A DNA stretch of 64,000 bases, from positions 62,001 through 126,000 of the forward strand of contig DASZOL010000008.1 in the NCBI GenBank assembly GCA_035550795.1. Reading direction: 5' to 3'. Made by a program: the position numbers and the translations under genes. The stretch's first letter is position 1. Each line of letters starts with the position of its first letter. Source of the stretch: DASRDR01 sp035550795. GTDB taxonomy: Bacteria; Methylomirabilota; Methylomirabilia; Rokubacteriales; DASRDR01. Under the pieces are notes generated by a model, which saw only the letters and a list, made by a program, of their open reading frames with translations, made no database searches and was not told the DNA's origin. Shown here piece by piece: positions 8,160 to 17,488 of the stretch.

Positions 8160-9647
8160 GTGAACGCGCTGGCGCAGCTGGCCCACGGCTTCGCGGTGGC
8201 GCTCACGCCGCTCAATCTCTTCTGGGCGCTCATCGGATCGATCCTCGGGACGGCGATCGGGGTCCTCCCGGGCATCGGCCCCGCCCTCACGATCGCCCTG
8301 CTCCTCCCGGTCACGGTCAAGATGAACCCGACCGGCGCCTTCATCATGTTCGCCGCCATCCTTTACGGCGCGATGTACGGAGGATCGACGACGTCGATCC
8401 TCCTGAACACCCCCGGAGAGAGCGGCGCGATCATGACGGCGCTCGAGGGCAATCGCATGGCGCGGCGCGGCCGCGGAGCGGCGGCGCTCGCCACCGCGGC
8501 GATCGGCTCCTTCGTCGCCGGGACGCTGGCCACGATAGTGCTGACGTTTGCGGCGCCCGCGGTGGCCGAGCTGGCGTTCCTGTTCGGGCCGGCCGACTAC
8601 TTCGCCCTCATGGTGCTCGCCTTCACGTCGGTCTCCTGCGTCCTCGGCACCTCCCGGGTCCGTGGCTTCACGTCCCTCTTCGCCGGCCTGGCCCTCGGTG
8701 TCATGGGAATCGACGCCCAGACCGGCCAGGCGCGGTTGACCTTCGGCTCGCCGGAGCTCCTCGACGGGATGGAGCTGGTCGTGGTCATGGTCGGCCTCTT
8801 CGCGGTCGGCGAGACCATGTACGTGGCGAGCCGCTACGGCGGGGGCGGGGTCCGCCTGAACCCCCTGGCCGGCGGGCTCCGGATGACCCGCGAGGACTGG
8901 CGCCGGTCCTGGAAGCCGTGGCTCCGGGGGACGGCGCTGGGATTCCCCATCGGGGCGCTTCCTGCCGGCGGCTCCGAGATTCCGACGTTCCTGTCCTACA
9001 TGATCGAGCGCCGCCTGTCCCCCAAGCGCGAGGAGTTCGGCCGCGAGGGGGCGATCGAGGGCGTGGCGGGGCCCGAGGCGGCCAACAACGCCGCCGCCGC
9101 CGGCATCCTCGTCCCGCTCCTCACCCTCGGCCTGCCAACCTCCGCCACCGCGGCGATTCTCCTCGCGGCGTTCCAGAACTACGGCCTCCAGCCCGGCCCG
9201 TTCCTGTTCCTGAACAACCCCGACCTCGTGTGGGGGCTCATCGCGTCGCTCTACGTCGGCAACGTCCTCCTGCTGGTGCTGAACCTGCCCCTCGTCGGCG
9301 TGTGGGTCCGGCTCCTCCTCATCCCCCGCCCCTGGCTCTACGGCGGAATCATGGTCTTCGGCATCGTCGGGGTCTACGGGCTCGGCGGCTCGGAGCTCGA
9401 CCTCGCCCTCATGGTGGCCGTGGGCCTGGTGGGCTATGCCATGCGGGTGTACGACTTCCCCATCGCGCCGGCGCTGCTGGGCATGATCCTCGGCCCGATG
9501 GCCGAGACCCAGCTGCGACGCGCCCTGGCCATCGGCCAGGGCTCTCCGTGGGTGCTCGTCGAGTCTTCCCTCTCCGCGGCCCTCCTGCTCCTGGCGGTCG
9601 CGGTCCTGCTGCTCCCGACCGTGCTGCGACGTCTGCGCCCTGCCTGA
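8160..9647 (+). CDS. tctA: tripartite tricarboxylate transporter large membrane subunit
   Basis: Twelve-helix permease subunit of the TctABC secondary transporter, in the inner membrane. I start it at GTG 8160, two bases after the tctB stop, giving 495 residues; the open frame reaches further upstream but only as a shadow of tctB. Highly conserved TctA motifs are present: GVLPGIGPALTIALLLP near the N-terminus, YGAMYGGSTTSILLNTPGE, ALPAGGSEIPTFLSY, and GPEAANNAAAAGILVPLLTLGLP. The last gene of the tctCBA set, it is followed after 7 bp by the glucan phosphorylase gene. Confidence 0.95.
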   Translation: MNALAQLAHGFAVALTPLNLFWALIGSILGTAIGVLPGIGPALTIALLLPVTVKMNPTGAFIMFAAILYGAMYGGSTTSILLNTPGESGAIMTALEGNRMARRGRGAAALATAAIGSFVAGTLATIVLTFAAPAVAELAFLFGPADYFALMVLAFTSVSCVLGTSRVRGFTSLFAGLALGVMGIDAQTGQARLTFGSPELLDGMELVVVMVGLFAVGETMYVASRYGGGGVRLNPLAGGLRMTREDWRRSWKPWLRGTALGFPIGALPAGGSEIPTFLSYMIERRLSPKREEFGREGAIEGVAGPEAANNAAAAGILVPLLTLGLPTSATAAILLAAFQNYGLQPGPFLFLNNPDLVWGLIASLYVGNVLLLVLNLPLVGVWVRLLLIPRPWLYGGIMVFGIVGVYGLGGSELDLALMVAVGLVGYAMRVYDFPIAPALLGMILGPMAETQLRRALAIGQGSPWVLVESSLSAALLLLAVAVLLLPTVLRRLRPA

Positions 9648-9654
9648 CCGCAGG

Positions 9655-11247
9655 ATGTCCACGGTCGCGTACTTCTCGATGGAGTTCGGCCTCCACGAGG
9701 AGTTTCCCTCCTACTCCGGGGGCCTCGGCGTGCTGGCCGGGGACTTTCTCAAGGGGGCGCACGACCTCGGGCTACCCGTCGTCGGGGTCGGGCTCCGCTG
9801 GGCCGAGGGCTACACCACACAGCGCCTCGACTCGGCGGGTGAGCCCGTCGACGAGTGGCACGAGCACCGCCCGGACTTTCTCGACGACACCGGCGTCCGG
9901 GTTCGGGTCCGGGTGGCCGGACGCGGCGTCGAGTGCCGGGTGTGGCGCGCCGCGCGCTACGCGATCGTCCCACTCTTCCTCCTGGAGCCGACCGACGCGC
10001 GGGACCGCTGGATCACGCGCCGCCTTTACGATCCCCGGCCCGACTGCCGCGTCGCGCAGGAGATGCTGCTCGGCATCGGCGGCGTGCGCGCGCTCAGGCT
10101 CCTGCATCCGGAAGTCACTACCTATCACTTCAACGAGGGGCACGCCGTCTTCGCCGGCGTGGAGCTGATCGCGGCCCAGATGGAGACCGGCGCGAGCTTC
10201 GAGGCTGCCTGGCAGGCGGCGCGGGCGCGCATCGTCTTCACCACCCACACCCCGGTCCCCGCAGGGAACGAAATCCACGCCCTCGCCGAGATCCTCCGCC
10301 TCGGGGCCGGGTGCGAGCTGGTCGCAGGCGAACTGCGCCAGCTCGGCGGCGACCCGTTCAACATGACGGTCGCGGGGCTGCGCCTCGCGCGCCGGGCCAA
10401 TGCCGTGGCCGAGCGTCACGGACGAACCGCCCGGGCGATGTGGGCTGGCGTGCGTGACGCCGCGCCGATCACCCACATCACGAACGGCGTCCACGTCCCC
10501 AGCTGGCAGGACCCCCGGATGCCGGGAGCGCTCGGAAGCGACGAGGCGATCGAGGACCTCCGCCGGAGCTTGAAGACCGATCTCGTGGCGGAGATCGAGC
10601 GGCGAACGGCCGTGCGGCTCGCCCCCGACGTACTCACCATCGCGGTGGCGCGGCGCGCGGCGACCTACAAGCGCCCGGATCTCGTGCTCCGCGACGCCGA
10701 GCGGGTCGGGCGTCTCCTGAAGGGCCGGCAGCTTCAGCTCGTCTTCGCCGGGAAGGCGCACCCCGCGGACCGCACCGGCAAGGCCATGGTCACGCGCCTG
10801 GTCCGGGCCATCCGGCAATGGCCGGATGCCGCGGTCTTCCTGGAGAACTACGACATGGGGCTCGCCCGCCTCCTCACCCGCGGCGCCGACGTCTGGCTCA
10901 ACACGCCGCGCCCCCCTCTCGAGGCCAGCGGCACGTCGGGAATGAAGGCCGCGCTCAACGGGGTCCTTCACTGCTCGACTCTCGATGGCTGGTGGCCAGA
11001 GGGATGCGAGCACGGTGTGACCGGATGGGCCATCGGCGACGGGGCGGACAGCGAGGGGACCGAGGAGCACGACGCCCGCGATCACGCCTCGCTGTTCCAG
11101 GTCATCGAAGGCGAGATGCTGCCGGCCTATGCGGACCGCCCCCGGTGGCTGGCGATGATGCGGGCCTCGGTCGCCATGGCGGCGGAGCGCTTCTCCGCCG
11201 AGCGCATGGTCCGCGACTACTTCAGCCGGCTCTACGCGGACGCCTGA
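9655..11247 (+). CDS. glgP: alpha-glucan (glycogen) phosphorylase, short form
   Basis: GT35 phosphorylase that releases glucose-1-phosphate from alpha-1,4-glucans using PLP. The protein begins directly with VAYFSMEFGLHEEFPSYSGGLGVLAGD, so the DUF3417-type N-terminal extension of about 100 residues found in long bacterial forms is missing. The VGVGLRWAEGY, NEGHAVF, FTTHTPVPAGNE, HITNGVH and YKRPDL blocks follow. EASGTSGMKAALNG carries the PLP lysine near the C-terminus. At 530 residues it is a short but apparently complete enzyme. The ATG lies 7 bp after tctA; co-transcription with the transporter is likely by spacing, though the functions are not obviously linked. Confidence 0.9.
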   Translation: MSTVAYFSMEFGLHEEFPSYSGGLGVLAGDFLKGAHDLGLPVVGVGLRWAEGYTTQRLDSAGEPVDEWHEHRPDFLDDTGVRVRVRVAGRGVECRVWRAARYAIVPLFLLEPTDARDRWITRRLYDPRPDCRVAQEMLLGIGGVRALRLLHPEVTTYHFNEGHAVFAGVELIAAQMETGASFEAAWQAARARIVFTTHTPVPAGNEIHALAEILRLGAGCELVAGELRQLGGDPFNMTVAGLRLARRANAVAERHGRTARAMWAGVRDAAPITHITNGVHVPSWQDPRMPGALGSDEAIEDLRRSLKTDLVAEIERRTAVRLAPDVLTIAVARRAATYKRPDLVLRDAERVGRLLKGRQLQLVFAGKAHPADRTGKAMVTRLVRAIRQWPDAAVFLENYDMGLARLLTRGADVWLNTPRPPLEASGTSGMKAALNGVLHCSTLDGWWPEGCEHGVTGWAIGDGADSEGTEEHDARDHASLFQVIEGEMLPAYADRPRWLAMMRASVAMAAERFSAERMVRDYFSRLYADA

Positions 11248-11277
11248 CGGCTGCCCGGCCTGGCCCCGATCGAGCCC

Positions 11278-11380
11278 GTGACCAGCGACGACCCCGACCG
11301 TCGGCTGCGCGAGGCCTTCCGGTTCGAGGCCGCGGACCTCGCCGAGAACCGGGCGGGTCGGCTCGGCTCTCTCCCCATCA
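11278..11380 (+). other. probable N-terminal part of the next gene, out of frame
   Basis: From GTG 11278 one frame encodes a charged segment (EAFRFEAADLAENRAGRLG). The frame that continues into the membrane protein reads LSPHQAALLRAGRTV at about 11366-11411. Joined, they make a plausible cytoplasmic N-terminus, so a one- or two-base indel near 11357-11372 probably separates the original start from the rest. It may be a genuine frameshift mutation or an assembly error. Confidence 0.5.
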
Positions 11381-11411
11381 GGCGGCGCTGCTCCGCGCCG
11401 GCCGGACGGTC

Positions 11412-12068
11412 ATGCGGATCTCGCTCGCCGTGTTCGCGGTGGTCATGCTGGGGAGCGCCGGCCGCGCGGGCCTCTTCAACCGGCGCCTGGGTCCTCCGAG
11501 AGGTTGGCGGAGCGGCATGGACGCGGCCGCCACCCTCGCGCTGGCCGTGATCGTGATCGGCTATCTCCTCAGCCGCCGCCACCTGCCGGCGGCGCGCTTC
11601 CACCGGCTCTGCGTCGCGAGCGGCGCGGCCGAGATCCGGCCCGACGTCGATGACCGGCGGCTCCGCGTCGGCGGGACCGCGCTGCGCCTGGCGAGCGTGC
11701 AGCAGGTCGAGGCCTTCCAGCCCGGGGCCGGGTGCCGCGTGTACTACCTTCCGGGCCCCATCACCGTCCTGCTCTCCGCCGAGTCGCTCTCGCGCGTGGT
11801 GGATTCGAAGCGCGGGCCAGCCGATGCCCGGCCTGCCGCGGACGAGCGCAAGACGGCGAGCTCGCAGATCGCCGTCGTCAGGCGCGGCTACGTGATCGTG
11901 GTCCTCCTGCGGGTCCTGGCCCTCGGCATCCCGCTCGGGGGCGTCCTCAGCGGCGATCCGCCGCCCCGGCTCCGCTCGCTCGCGTGGATCGGTCTCTTCG
12001 CGCTGGCGGGCGGATTCGTCTGGCTTGCCCTCGCCTGGCTGGACCCGGGCAAGCGCCGCCGCTCCTGA
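11412..12068 (+). CDS. hypothetical membrane protein with probable 5' frameshift
   Basis: Protein of unknown function, 218 residues from ATG 11412. Two hydrophobic helices lie at the N-terminus (about residues 3-20 and 37-53). A soluble middle follows with a compact beta-rich stretch (RLCVASGAAEIRPDVDDRRLRVGGTALRLASVQQVEAF). Two further helices lie near the C-terminus (about 160-180 and 187-207). The middle domain resembles a small PH-like or regulatory fold in layout only; I do not recognise the family. The true start may be GTG 11278 in another frame, as noted for the preceding segment. The gene converges on the long membrane-protein gene, with only 3 bp between the two stops. Confidence 0.6.
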   Translation: MRISLAVFAVVMLGSAGRAGLFNRRLGPPRGWRSGMDAAATLALAVIVIGYLLSRRHLPAARFHRLCVASGAAEIRPDVDDRRLRVGGTALRLASVQQVEAFQPGAGCRVYYLPGPITVLLSAESLSRVVDSKRGPADARPAADERKTASSQIAVVRRGYVIVVLLRVLALGIPLGGVLSGDPPPRLRSLAWIGLFALAGGFVWLALAWLDPGKRRRS

Positions 12069-12071
12069 CCG

Positions 12072-15026
12072 TCATCGCTCGGCGCCCCACGCGCGCGACC
12101 AGAGCTCGACGGGGTGCCAGGGGCAGCAATCCACGTAGCGCAGCTGAAACGCGCGGACGCCGTCGGTCCGCACACGGACGAACCGCACGCCGGGCAGGAT
12201 CTCGACCGGATCGAGGGGTAGCGGTGGATCCGTCACGAGCCCCGGGACCCAGCGGAACTTCAACGTCACCGCGTCGACCGGGTGCGCCAGGCTGACGTCC
12301 ACCCGGTCGTAGTCGAAGGCGACCGTCCCCTCGCCCCCGACGACGTAGCCCGGCCGGACGTCGGCCTCGTACACGAGGAAGGCGCTCAGCGCAGCGCGCC
12401 GTCGGATTCCGGCCGCCCCGTCCAGCCGCACGCGCAGAGCCGGGTGGTCGTTCCGGATGACGACGTAGCGGACGTTGAAGGCCTCGAGGGCGCCGCGCAT
12501 GTCGGCCTGGCGGAAGACCACGCTCGCGTCCAGGTCGACCATCTTGGGGTTCTGGTGTGCCCCGAGCATCGGCCGGCCTGTGAGGGGCTGCAGGTAGGCC
12601 TTGTACCCCCCTTCGAGACGGCCGGGCCCCGGCAGGTCGCCCCAGATCAGGAGCCGCGCGTCAAGAGACGTCGACGACCGTATCCACTCGACCAGCTCTC
12701 GGGTGGAATCGGCCTCGAACTCGATCTGCCGCGCCGTGTGCCGGATCTGCCCCGAGTACTGTCGCCAGACTCCGTCCACGTGCAGCACAAGCACTCCCAG
12801 GAGTCCGGCACCGACGAGCGGCGAGAGAGCGGGCCAGAGGCTCCGACCGACGGTCCGCAGGAGCCGGGCCCCGATCCACGCCGCGGGCGGGATCAGCGCC
12901 ATCGCGAGCGGCACGAAGAAGCGATCGAGCTCCAGGCGTCCGAACAGGGGGCGGAGGAGCGTCGCGTGGACCAGCAGCGCCGCCACGAACACCGCGTAGA
13001 CCGCGCGAAGCGGGCTCGGGAGCAGAAAGATCCCGACGCCGCCCAGGACGAGGGCGATCGGATTCGGGTCGAACAGGATCGGGTGCAGCGAGTCCTCGAC
13101 GAACCGCCGCCACGTCAGCTTCGCGAGGCCGCCCGGCGCGACGTACCCGATCTCCGGCGACCGCAGGATCCCGAGCAGCCAGTGGGAGTGGACCAGCAGG
13201 ACGCCGACCGCCAGCGCCGCCGCGAGCAGCAGGTCACGCCGCCGCAGGCGGCGCCAGCAGATCGCTGCTCCGATGAGCAGAGCCGGGCCGATCATCAGGA
13301 CGAACAGCACCCAGAAGGAGCCGACGATCAGCGCGGCGGCCAGCACGACCACCAAAAGCCACCGGTGATCGTGCCGTACGAACACGCGCCATGCGAGCGC
13401 GACCACCAGCGGGGCCAGCGCCGCCGAGACCATCGAGGGGAGGGTCCCGTGCCCCATGAGCCACCAGAAGTAGACGTCTCCGGGCGCCAGGACGAGCACA
13501 CCGGCCAGCAGGGCGGCGAGGCGCGATCCCCCCAGCAGCCGAACGGTCGCGAAGAGGCTCCAGGGCGCGACGACCGCCCCGACCAGCGGCACGAACGCCG
13601 CGTAGACGTCCGAGAGGTCGCCCAGGGCAAGCAGCGGCCAGGAGAGCGCGAGCATGGCCGTTGCACCGGAGAGAACGGGGCTCGGATCGACGACGCCGGC
13701 ATTCCACCAGGGATCATAGCCGCGCAGCCGAGGCAGGATATGGAGCAGCACGTGATAGCGGTACAGGAAGGAGCTGTGGTCCCCGGGCAGCGGCAGCCGA
13801 CCGTCGACGAACTCGAGGAACTGCCCGGTCACCGCCGCCTGCACCGCGAGCAGGGCCAGCAGCGCCCCGGCGCTCCGGACCCGGCCGGCCCAGCCTCGCC
13901 ACGAGACGGTGGCCGCGCGGGCGCGCCGCCGAGCCAGGAGTCGGCCCCGCATCGCCGCCGTCAGCAGTCCGCCCAGGCACGCGACGAGGAGGATCGGGGC
14001 GATGCGTCGCCGGTGCTCGGGCCAGATCAGGAGCGGCGCTCCGGTCAGCACCAGGAACAGCAGGCCAAACCCGGCGTGGCCGCCCCGGCTCACCCGCGCC
14101 GCGCCCCGCGGGATCGCCTGCTCCCTCAGGACCGTGACGGCCAAGGCCAGCAGCGCGACGCCGAGGCAAGTCAGCCCAAGGACGCCGATTCGCCGGCCGG
14201 CGAGGGCGAGGGCGATCAACCGGATCTCCCGCGGAGTTGCGTCCACGGGCAGGAGGTGCTCGGTGGGGATCGTGACCGCCCGGGACAGCCACATGGGCGT
14301 CCACCGGACGCGGAGCCTCGCTGATCCCGCCTCGTGGCGAGACTGGACCCGGATCGGATGGAAGCCCGTCTCCAGGTAGGCGGGGGCCCGGCGGAATCCC
14401 GTTTGCGCGTCCGTCACGCCCGGGGGCTGGATCCCCGGCGGCGCACCGCGCCCGACGAGGGCGTGGCCGTCAATCTCGACCAGCGCGTCCGCATCCGCGT
14501 CCACCGCGATGTGGTGCAGTCCTTCGGCGGGGACGTAGAGCCACCCGGAGATCGAGGCAAAGAACGCCTCTCGGCTCCAGACGCCGCCCGATCTGCCGCT
14601 GAAGTCGAGACGTCGCACCGTCCGTGCGTCGGCCGGACTGCCCGGCACGCCCCACTGCTGACCGGTGCGCAAGGAAAGTCCGGCCCGCGACGCCGCGAGC
14701 CACGTCGGCAGCACCACCAGGGCGGCGAGGACGCTCACGACGACGATCAAGCCCGCCCCGCGCCCATGACAGAGCAGGCGCATCGGCCCCCAGCGCGCCC
14801 GGGCCCGCAGGGAGCGTCCCGCCCACACGAGCGCCGCCAGGGCGAGGATCAGTCCACTCCACGGGAGATCGCGCTGAAGAGTCTGCGCGCGCCACGGCAT
14901 GAGCTCCGGCCAGACGTGAACGCCCAGGGTGAGGAAGAGGAGGATCGCGAGGAACCACGCCCAGATCTCGTCGGGGCGCTGGGCTCGGGCGCCGGTGCCG
15001 ACGTCGACGGTCCCGGCCCGGCTCAT
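12072..15026 (-). CDS. large multi-pass membrane protein, GT-C/YfhO-like layout
   Basis: Protein of 984 residues starting at ATG 15024-15026. Two helices near the N-terminus are followed by a soluble beta-rich insert (about residues 130-260: SGWLYVPAEGLHHIAVDADADALVEIDGHALV), laid out like a PA14-type carbohydrate-sensing domain. Ten or more hydrophobic helices follow, with WWNAGVVDPSPVLSGATAMLAL after the sixth or so. A soluble C-terminal region of about 230 residues contains LIWGDLPGPGRLEGGYKAYLQPLTGRPMLG and VRYVVIRND. This architecture is common in uncharacterised polytopic proteins thought to act on lipid-linked sugars (GT-C or YfhO-like). No catalytic DxD can be assigned with confidence, so the function is unknown. 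Confidence 0.8.
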   Translation of the reverse strand: MSRAGTVDVGTGARAQRPDEIWAWFLAILLFLTLGVHVWPELMPWRAQTLQRDLPWSGLILALAALVWAGRSLRARARWGPMRLLCHGRGAGLIVVVSVLAALVVLPTWLAASRAGLSLRTGQQWGVPGSPADARTVRRLDFSGRSGGVWSREAFFASISGWLYVPAEGLHHIAVDADADALVEIDGHALVGRGAPPGIQPPGVTDAQTGFRRAPAYLETGFHPIRVQSRHEAGSARLRVRWTPMWLSRAVTIPTEHLLPVDATPREIRLIALALAGRRIGVLGLTCLGVALLALAVTVLREQAIPRGAARVSRGGHAGFGLLFLVLTGAPLLIWPEHRRRIAPILLVACLGGLLTAAMRGRLLARRRARAATVSWRGWAGRVRSAGALLALLAVQAAVTGQFLEFVDGRLPLPGDHSSFLYRYHVLLHILPRLRGYDPWWNAGVVDPSPVLSGATAMLALSWPLLALGDLSDVYAAFVPLVGAVVAPWSLFATVRLLGGSRLAALLAGVLVLAPGDVYFWWLMGHGTLPSMVSAALAPLVVALAWRVFVRHDHRWLLVVVLAAALIVGSFWVLFVLMIGPALLIGAAICWRRLRRRDLLLAAALAVGVLLVHSHWLLGILRSPEIGYVAPGGLAKLTWRRFVEDSLHPILFDPNPIALVLGGVGIFLLPSPLRAVYAVFVAALLVHATLLRPLFGRLELDRFFVPLAMALIPPAAWIGARLLRTVGRSLWPALSPLVGAGLLGVLVLHVDGVWRQYSGQIRHTARQIEFEADSTRELVEWIRSSTSLDARLLIWGDLPGPGRLEGGYKAYLQPLTGRPMLGAHQNPKMVDLDASVVFRQADMRGALEAFNVRYVVIRNDHPALRVRLDGAAGIRRRAALSAFLVYEADVRPGYVVGGEGTVAFDYDRVDVSLAHPVDAVTLKFRWVPGLVTDPPLPLDPVEILPGVRFVRVRTDGVRAFQLRYVDCCPWHPVELWSRAWGAER

Positions 15027-15090
15027 GTCCGGACCGTCAGGACCGTCGTATCGCGGTGACCCTCCTGACGAAGGGATCGGCGGCCCGGTC

Positions 15091-16155
15091 TCAACCTCGC
15101 GTGTCCGGCCGGCCGTCCCCGCGACGTCCCGAGAACGCGAACGTGATGTCGGGGACGTGTGGCTGCGCCGTCACCTCCACGAAGCCGGCGTCGGACATGG
15201 CACGGGTGATCTCCCCGACGCGGTGGGGATGCGTGGCCGCCGAGATGGCCAGGTTCGCGAAGTACCAGAGAGCCGCGTTCCGCGGGCCCGGCCGGTCCCC
15301 GTAGAGGGCGAAGTCGTGGATCACGAGCCCTCCGCCCGGGGGAAGGTACGCGCGCGCCCGGGCCAGCAGGTCCCGGAGGGTGGCGGGACCGTAGGAGCTG
15401 ACCACGTACGAGAGGAGGACGAGATCTCCTCCGTCGGGCCAGGGTCCGCCGACGACGTCCCCCTCCACGCAGCGGATCCGGTCGCCGAGACCGGCCTCCT
15501 CCACGATCTTCCGGGCCACGGCCACCACCGAGGGATGGTCGACGACGATCGCCGACAGCCCGTGCCGCCGGACTGCTTCGATCGAGAAGGCGCCCGAGCC
15601 GCCCCCCAGATCCAGGAGACACGTGAATCGGCCGAGGTCCTGGGTCTTTGCCAGGAGGTACGCCGGCCCGGCCGAGCCGGCGTGCTGGCCCCGGATGAAC
15701 TCCTCCGCACGGGCCGGCTCGTCCAGGAAGCGGGCATAGGTGGCGCCGCTCGGTCCCCCTCGGACGACCGACCGGGCCGCGGGCACCTGCGGATAGAGGA
15801 TGCCGGCGATCTGCCGCAGATAGTAGTCGCCCACGTAGCCGCGCGCGTGGCGGACCAGGTAGCGGTCCGCGGCGGCGCTGTTCCGGTAGCGATCGCCCGC
15901 GCGCTCCACGAGTCCCGTCGCCACACACGCCTCGAGGAGGGCGAGAAGTGCCCGCGGCTCGGACCGGAGCCGTCGGGCGAGCTCGTCGGCGGACGCCGGG
16001 TGACCGGCCAGCTCGGTGAAGAGCCCCACCTCGAGGGCGGCGAAGAGCGCCTGCGAGCCCATGAAGCCGTACGCGACCGACGAGACGGCCGTGATGCCGT
16101 CGTCGCGTCGCGCAGCGGACCCGCCCGCGTGCCGATCGCCTGACTGCGTCTCCAC
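15091..16155 (-). CDS. SAM-dependent O-methyltransferase, family 2 type
   Basis: Class I methyltransferase with the two-domain layout of plant/bacterial O-methyltransferases. An N-terminal winged-helix dimerisation domain (SQALFAALEVGLFTELAGHPASADELARRL) precedes the Rossmann fold, whose SAM motif I is LLDLGGGSGAFSI. Later motifs VVDHPSVVAVARKI, RCVEGDVV, and PPGGGLVIHDFAL fit the hydroxyneurosporene/acetylserotonin methyltransferase group. The usual catalytic His of that group falls in the region GDLVLLSYVVSSYGP, where a Tyr/Ser-rich stretch stands instead, so the acceptor is unknown. I place the start at GTG 16153-16155 (354 residues). A TTG at 16201-16203, 9 bp past the upstream stop, is an alternative. 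Confidence 0.82.
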   Translation of the reverse strand: METQSGDRHAGGSAARRDDGITAVSSVAYGFMGSQALFAALEVGLFTELAGHPASADELARRLRSEPRALLALLEACVATGLVERAGDRYRNSAAADRYLVRHARGYVGDYYLRQIAGILYPQVPAARSVVRGGPSGATYARFLDEPARAEEFIRGQHAGSAGPAYLLAKTQDLGRFTCLLDLGGGSGAFSIEAVRRHGLSAIVVDHPSVVAVARKIVEEAGLGDRIRCVEGDVVGGPWPDGGDLVLLSYVVSSYGPATLRDLLARARAYLPPGGGLVIHDFALYGDRPGPRNAALWYFANLAISAATHPHRVGEITRAMSDAGFVEVTAQPHVPDITFAFSGRRGDGRPDTRG

Positions 16156-16212
16156 GGCGCGAGAGTAGGCGGACGGGTGCGAGGCGTCAACCGCGCGGGT
16201 CAACGCCCCCGG

Positions 16213-17205
16213 TCAGCGGCCCTGTGCCATGTCCCGCCAGCAGGCCTCCAGTCGCCGCAGAGCCTCCGGAGACAGCGGGCCCTTCCCCACCGCGGACGCC
16301 GCGATCTCCAGGTGCTCGATGCTCGAGTAGCCGAGGAGCACCGTCGACACCGCCTCCGAGCCCAGCGGGAACCGAAGCGCCGCCTCGACGAGGGTCGCCG
16401 CGTGGCCCTCCTGCACGAGAGCGCGGAGGGCACGTGCTCGTGCCACGTCGGCCGCGTAGTCTGGACCGGAGGCGATCGGATCGACGGCGGGGACCGCGAT
16501 GGGATGGCGGGTCAGCTCACCCGACAGCGCCCCCGCAGCCAGCACCCGGATCACCACCACGCCGATTCCCTGCGCCCGGGTCAGCGCGAGCAGCCGGTCG
16601 AAGTCCTGCCCGGGAAAGCCCGGCGGCACCGGGATGCCGGCGCTCGGATTCAGCAGGTTGAAGCACACCTGCGCCGAGTCGACCGCGCCCGATTGGAGGA
16701 TCCGGTGAATCGCCGGCGTGTCGCCGATGGCCGTCATCCCGACGAAGCCGATCTTGCCCGCCCGCCGCATGGCTTCGAACGCCGGCAGGATCCGGTCGAG
16801 GACCTCGCTCGCGGCAGGCTCACCGCCTGTGCGCGTGGCCCGGATCGGATCGTGAAGCTGGAGGAGATCGACGCGATCGCGCCGGAGCCTGCGGAGGCTG
16901 GTCTCGAGCGATCGCGTCACGGTCGCGGCGGGATCGTCGAGCCCGACCGGCCCCACGCGCACCTTCGTCGCCACGAGGCACCGAGCCCTGAGCGCCTGCA
17001 GGGCCTGACCGAGGTGCTCCTCCGACACCCCGTCGCCGTAGAGCGGCGCCGTGTCGAAGAAGTTCACCCCGAGGTCGAGAGCCCGGGCGACCGCTCGCTC
17101 GCGCTCGGCCGGAGTGCCCCGGACCATGAGACCCCCCACGTTGCCGCACCCGAATCCCAGCGCGGACACGCGGAGGTTGGTGCGTCCCAGCACGCGATAC
17201 TCCAT
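16213..17205 (-). CDS. aldo/keto reductase
   Basis: NADPH-dependent oxidoreductase with a TIM barrel, 330 residues from ATG 17203-17205, which is preceded by a good gaggag ribosome site. The catalytic tetrad is visible: Asp and Tyr in NFFDTAPLYGDG, Lys in LVATKVRVG and His in DLLQLHDP. The C-terminal cofactor part contains VSTVLLGYSSIEHLEI. The L-fucose/D-threo-aldose dehydrogenase-like branch is closest in wording (LGRTNLRVSALGFGCGNVGGLM), but the substrate cannot be stated. It lies upstream of the methyltransferase, same strand, with a short gap, so both may be one transcription unit. Confidence 0.92.
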   Translation of the reverse strand: MEYRVLGRTNLRVSALGFGCGNVGGLMVRGTPAERERAVARALDLGVNFFDTAPLYGDGVSEEHLGQALQALRARCLVATKVRVGPVGLDDPAATVTRSLETSLRRLRRDRVDLLQLHDPIRATRTGGEPAASEVLDRILPAFEAMRRAGKIGFVGMTAIGDTPAIHRILQSGAVDSAQVCFNLLNPSAGIPVPPGFPGQDFDRLLALTRAQGIGVVVIRVLAAGALSGELTRHPIAVPAVDPIASGPDYAADVARARALRALVQEGHAATLVEAALRFPLGSEAVSTVLLGYSSIEHLEIAASAVGKGPLSPEALRRLEACWRDMAQGR

Positions 17206-17404
17206 CTGACTCTCCTCTGTCACCCAATCGGTGAACGCGGCCGGCCGCCCCGGCGTCGGGGCCACGTGGACCCGATCAGCTGCTCGCGCCGGTCCTGCCT
17301 CTCCCGCGGCGCGAGCGGACGCTCCCTGACGCCCGTCTCAGGTCGGCGGGTCGGTTCGAGCGCGAGCCGCCGCCATGATGCGCCCCGGGGGCCTCCGGCG
17401 CGAT

Positions 17405-17410
17405 TATACT
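17405..17410 (+). promoter_or_regulatory. -10 element upstream of the MBL-fold gene
   Basis: TATACT (5 of 6 matches) in the 283-bp divergent region between the aldo/keto reductase and MBL-fold genes, about 79 bp before the MBL start. No recognisable -35 at the proper distance. Confidence 0.35.
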
Positions 17411-17488
17411 GGCCCAGGCGTCCGGTCCGGCGGAGCGCTCGCCGGTGCCATCGCCTCGGCTCCCACCCAGTCCCGCGGAGGTCTCGCC

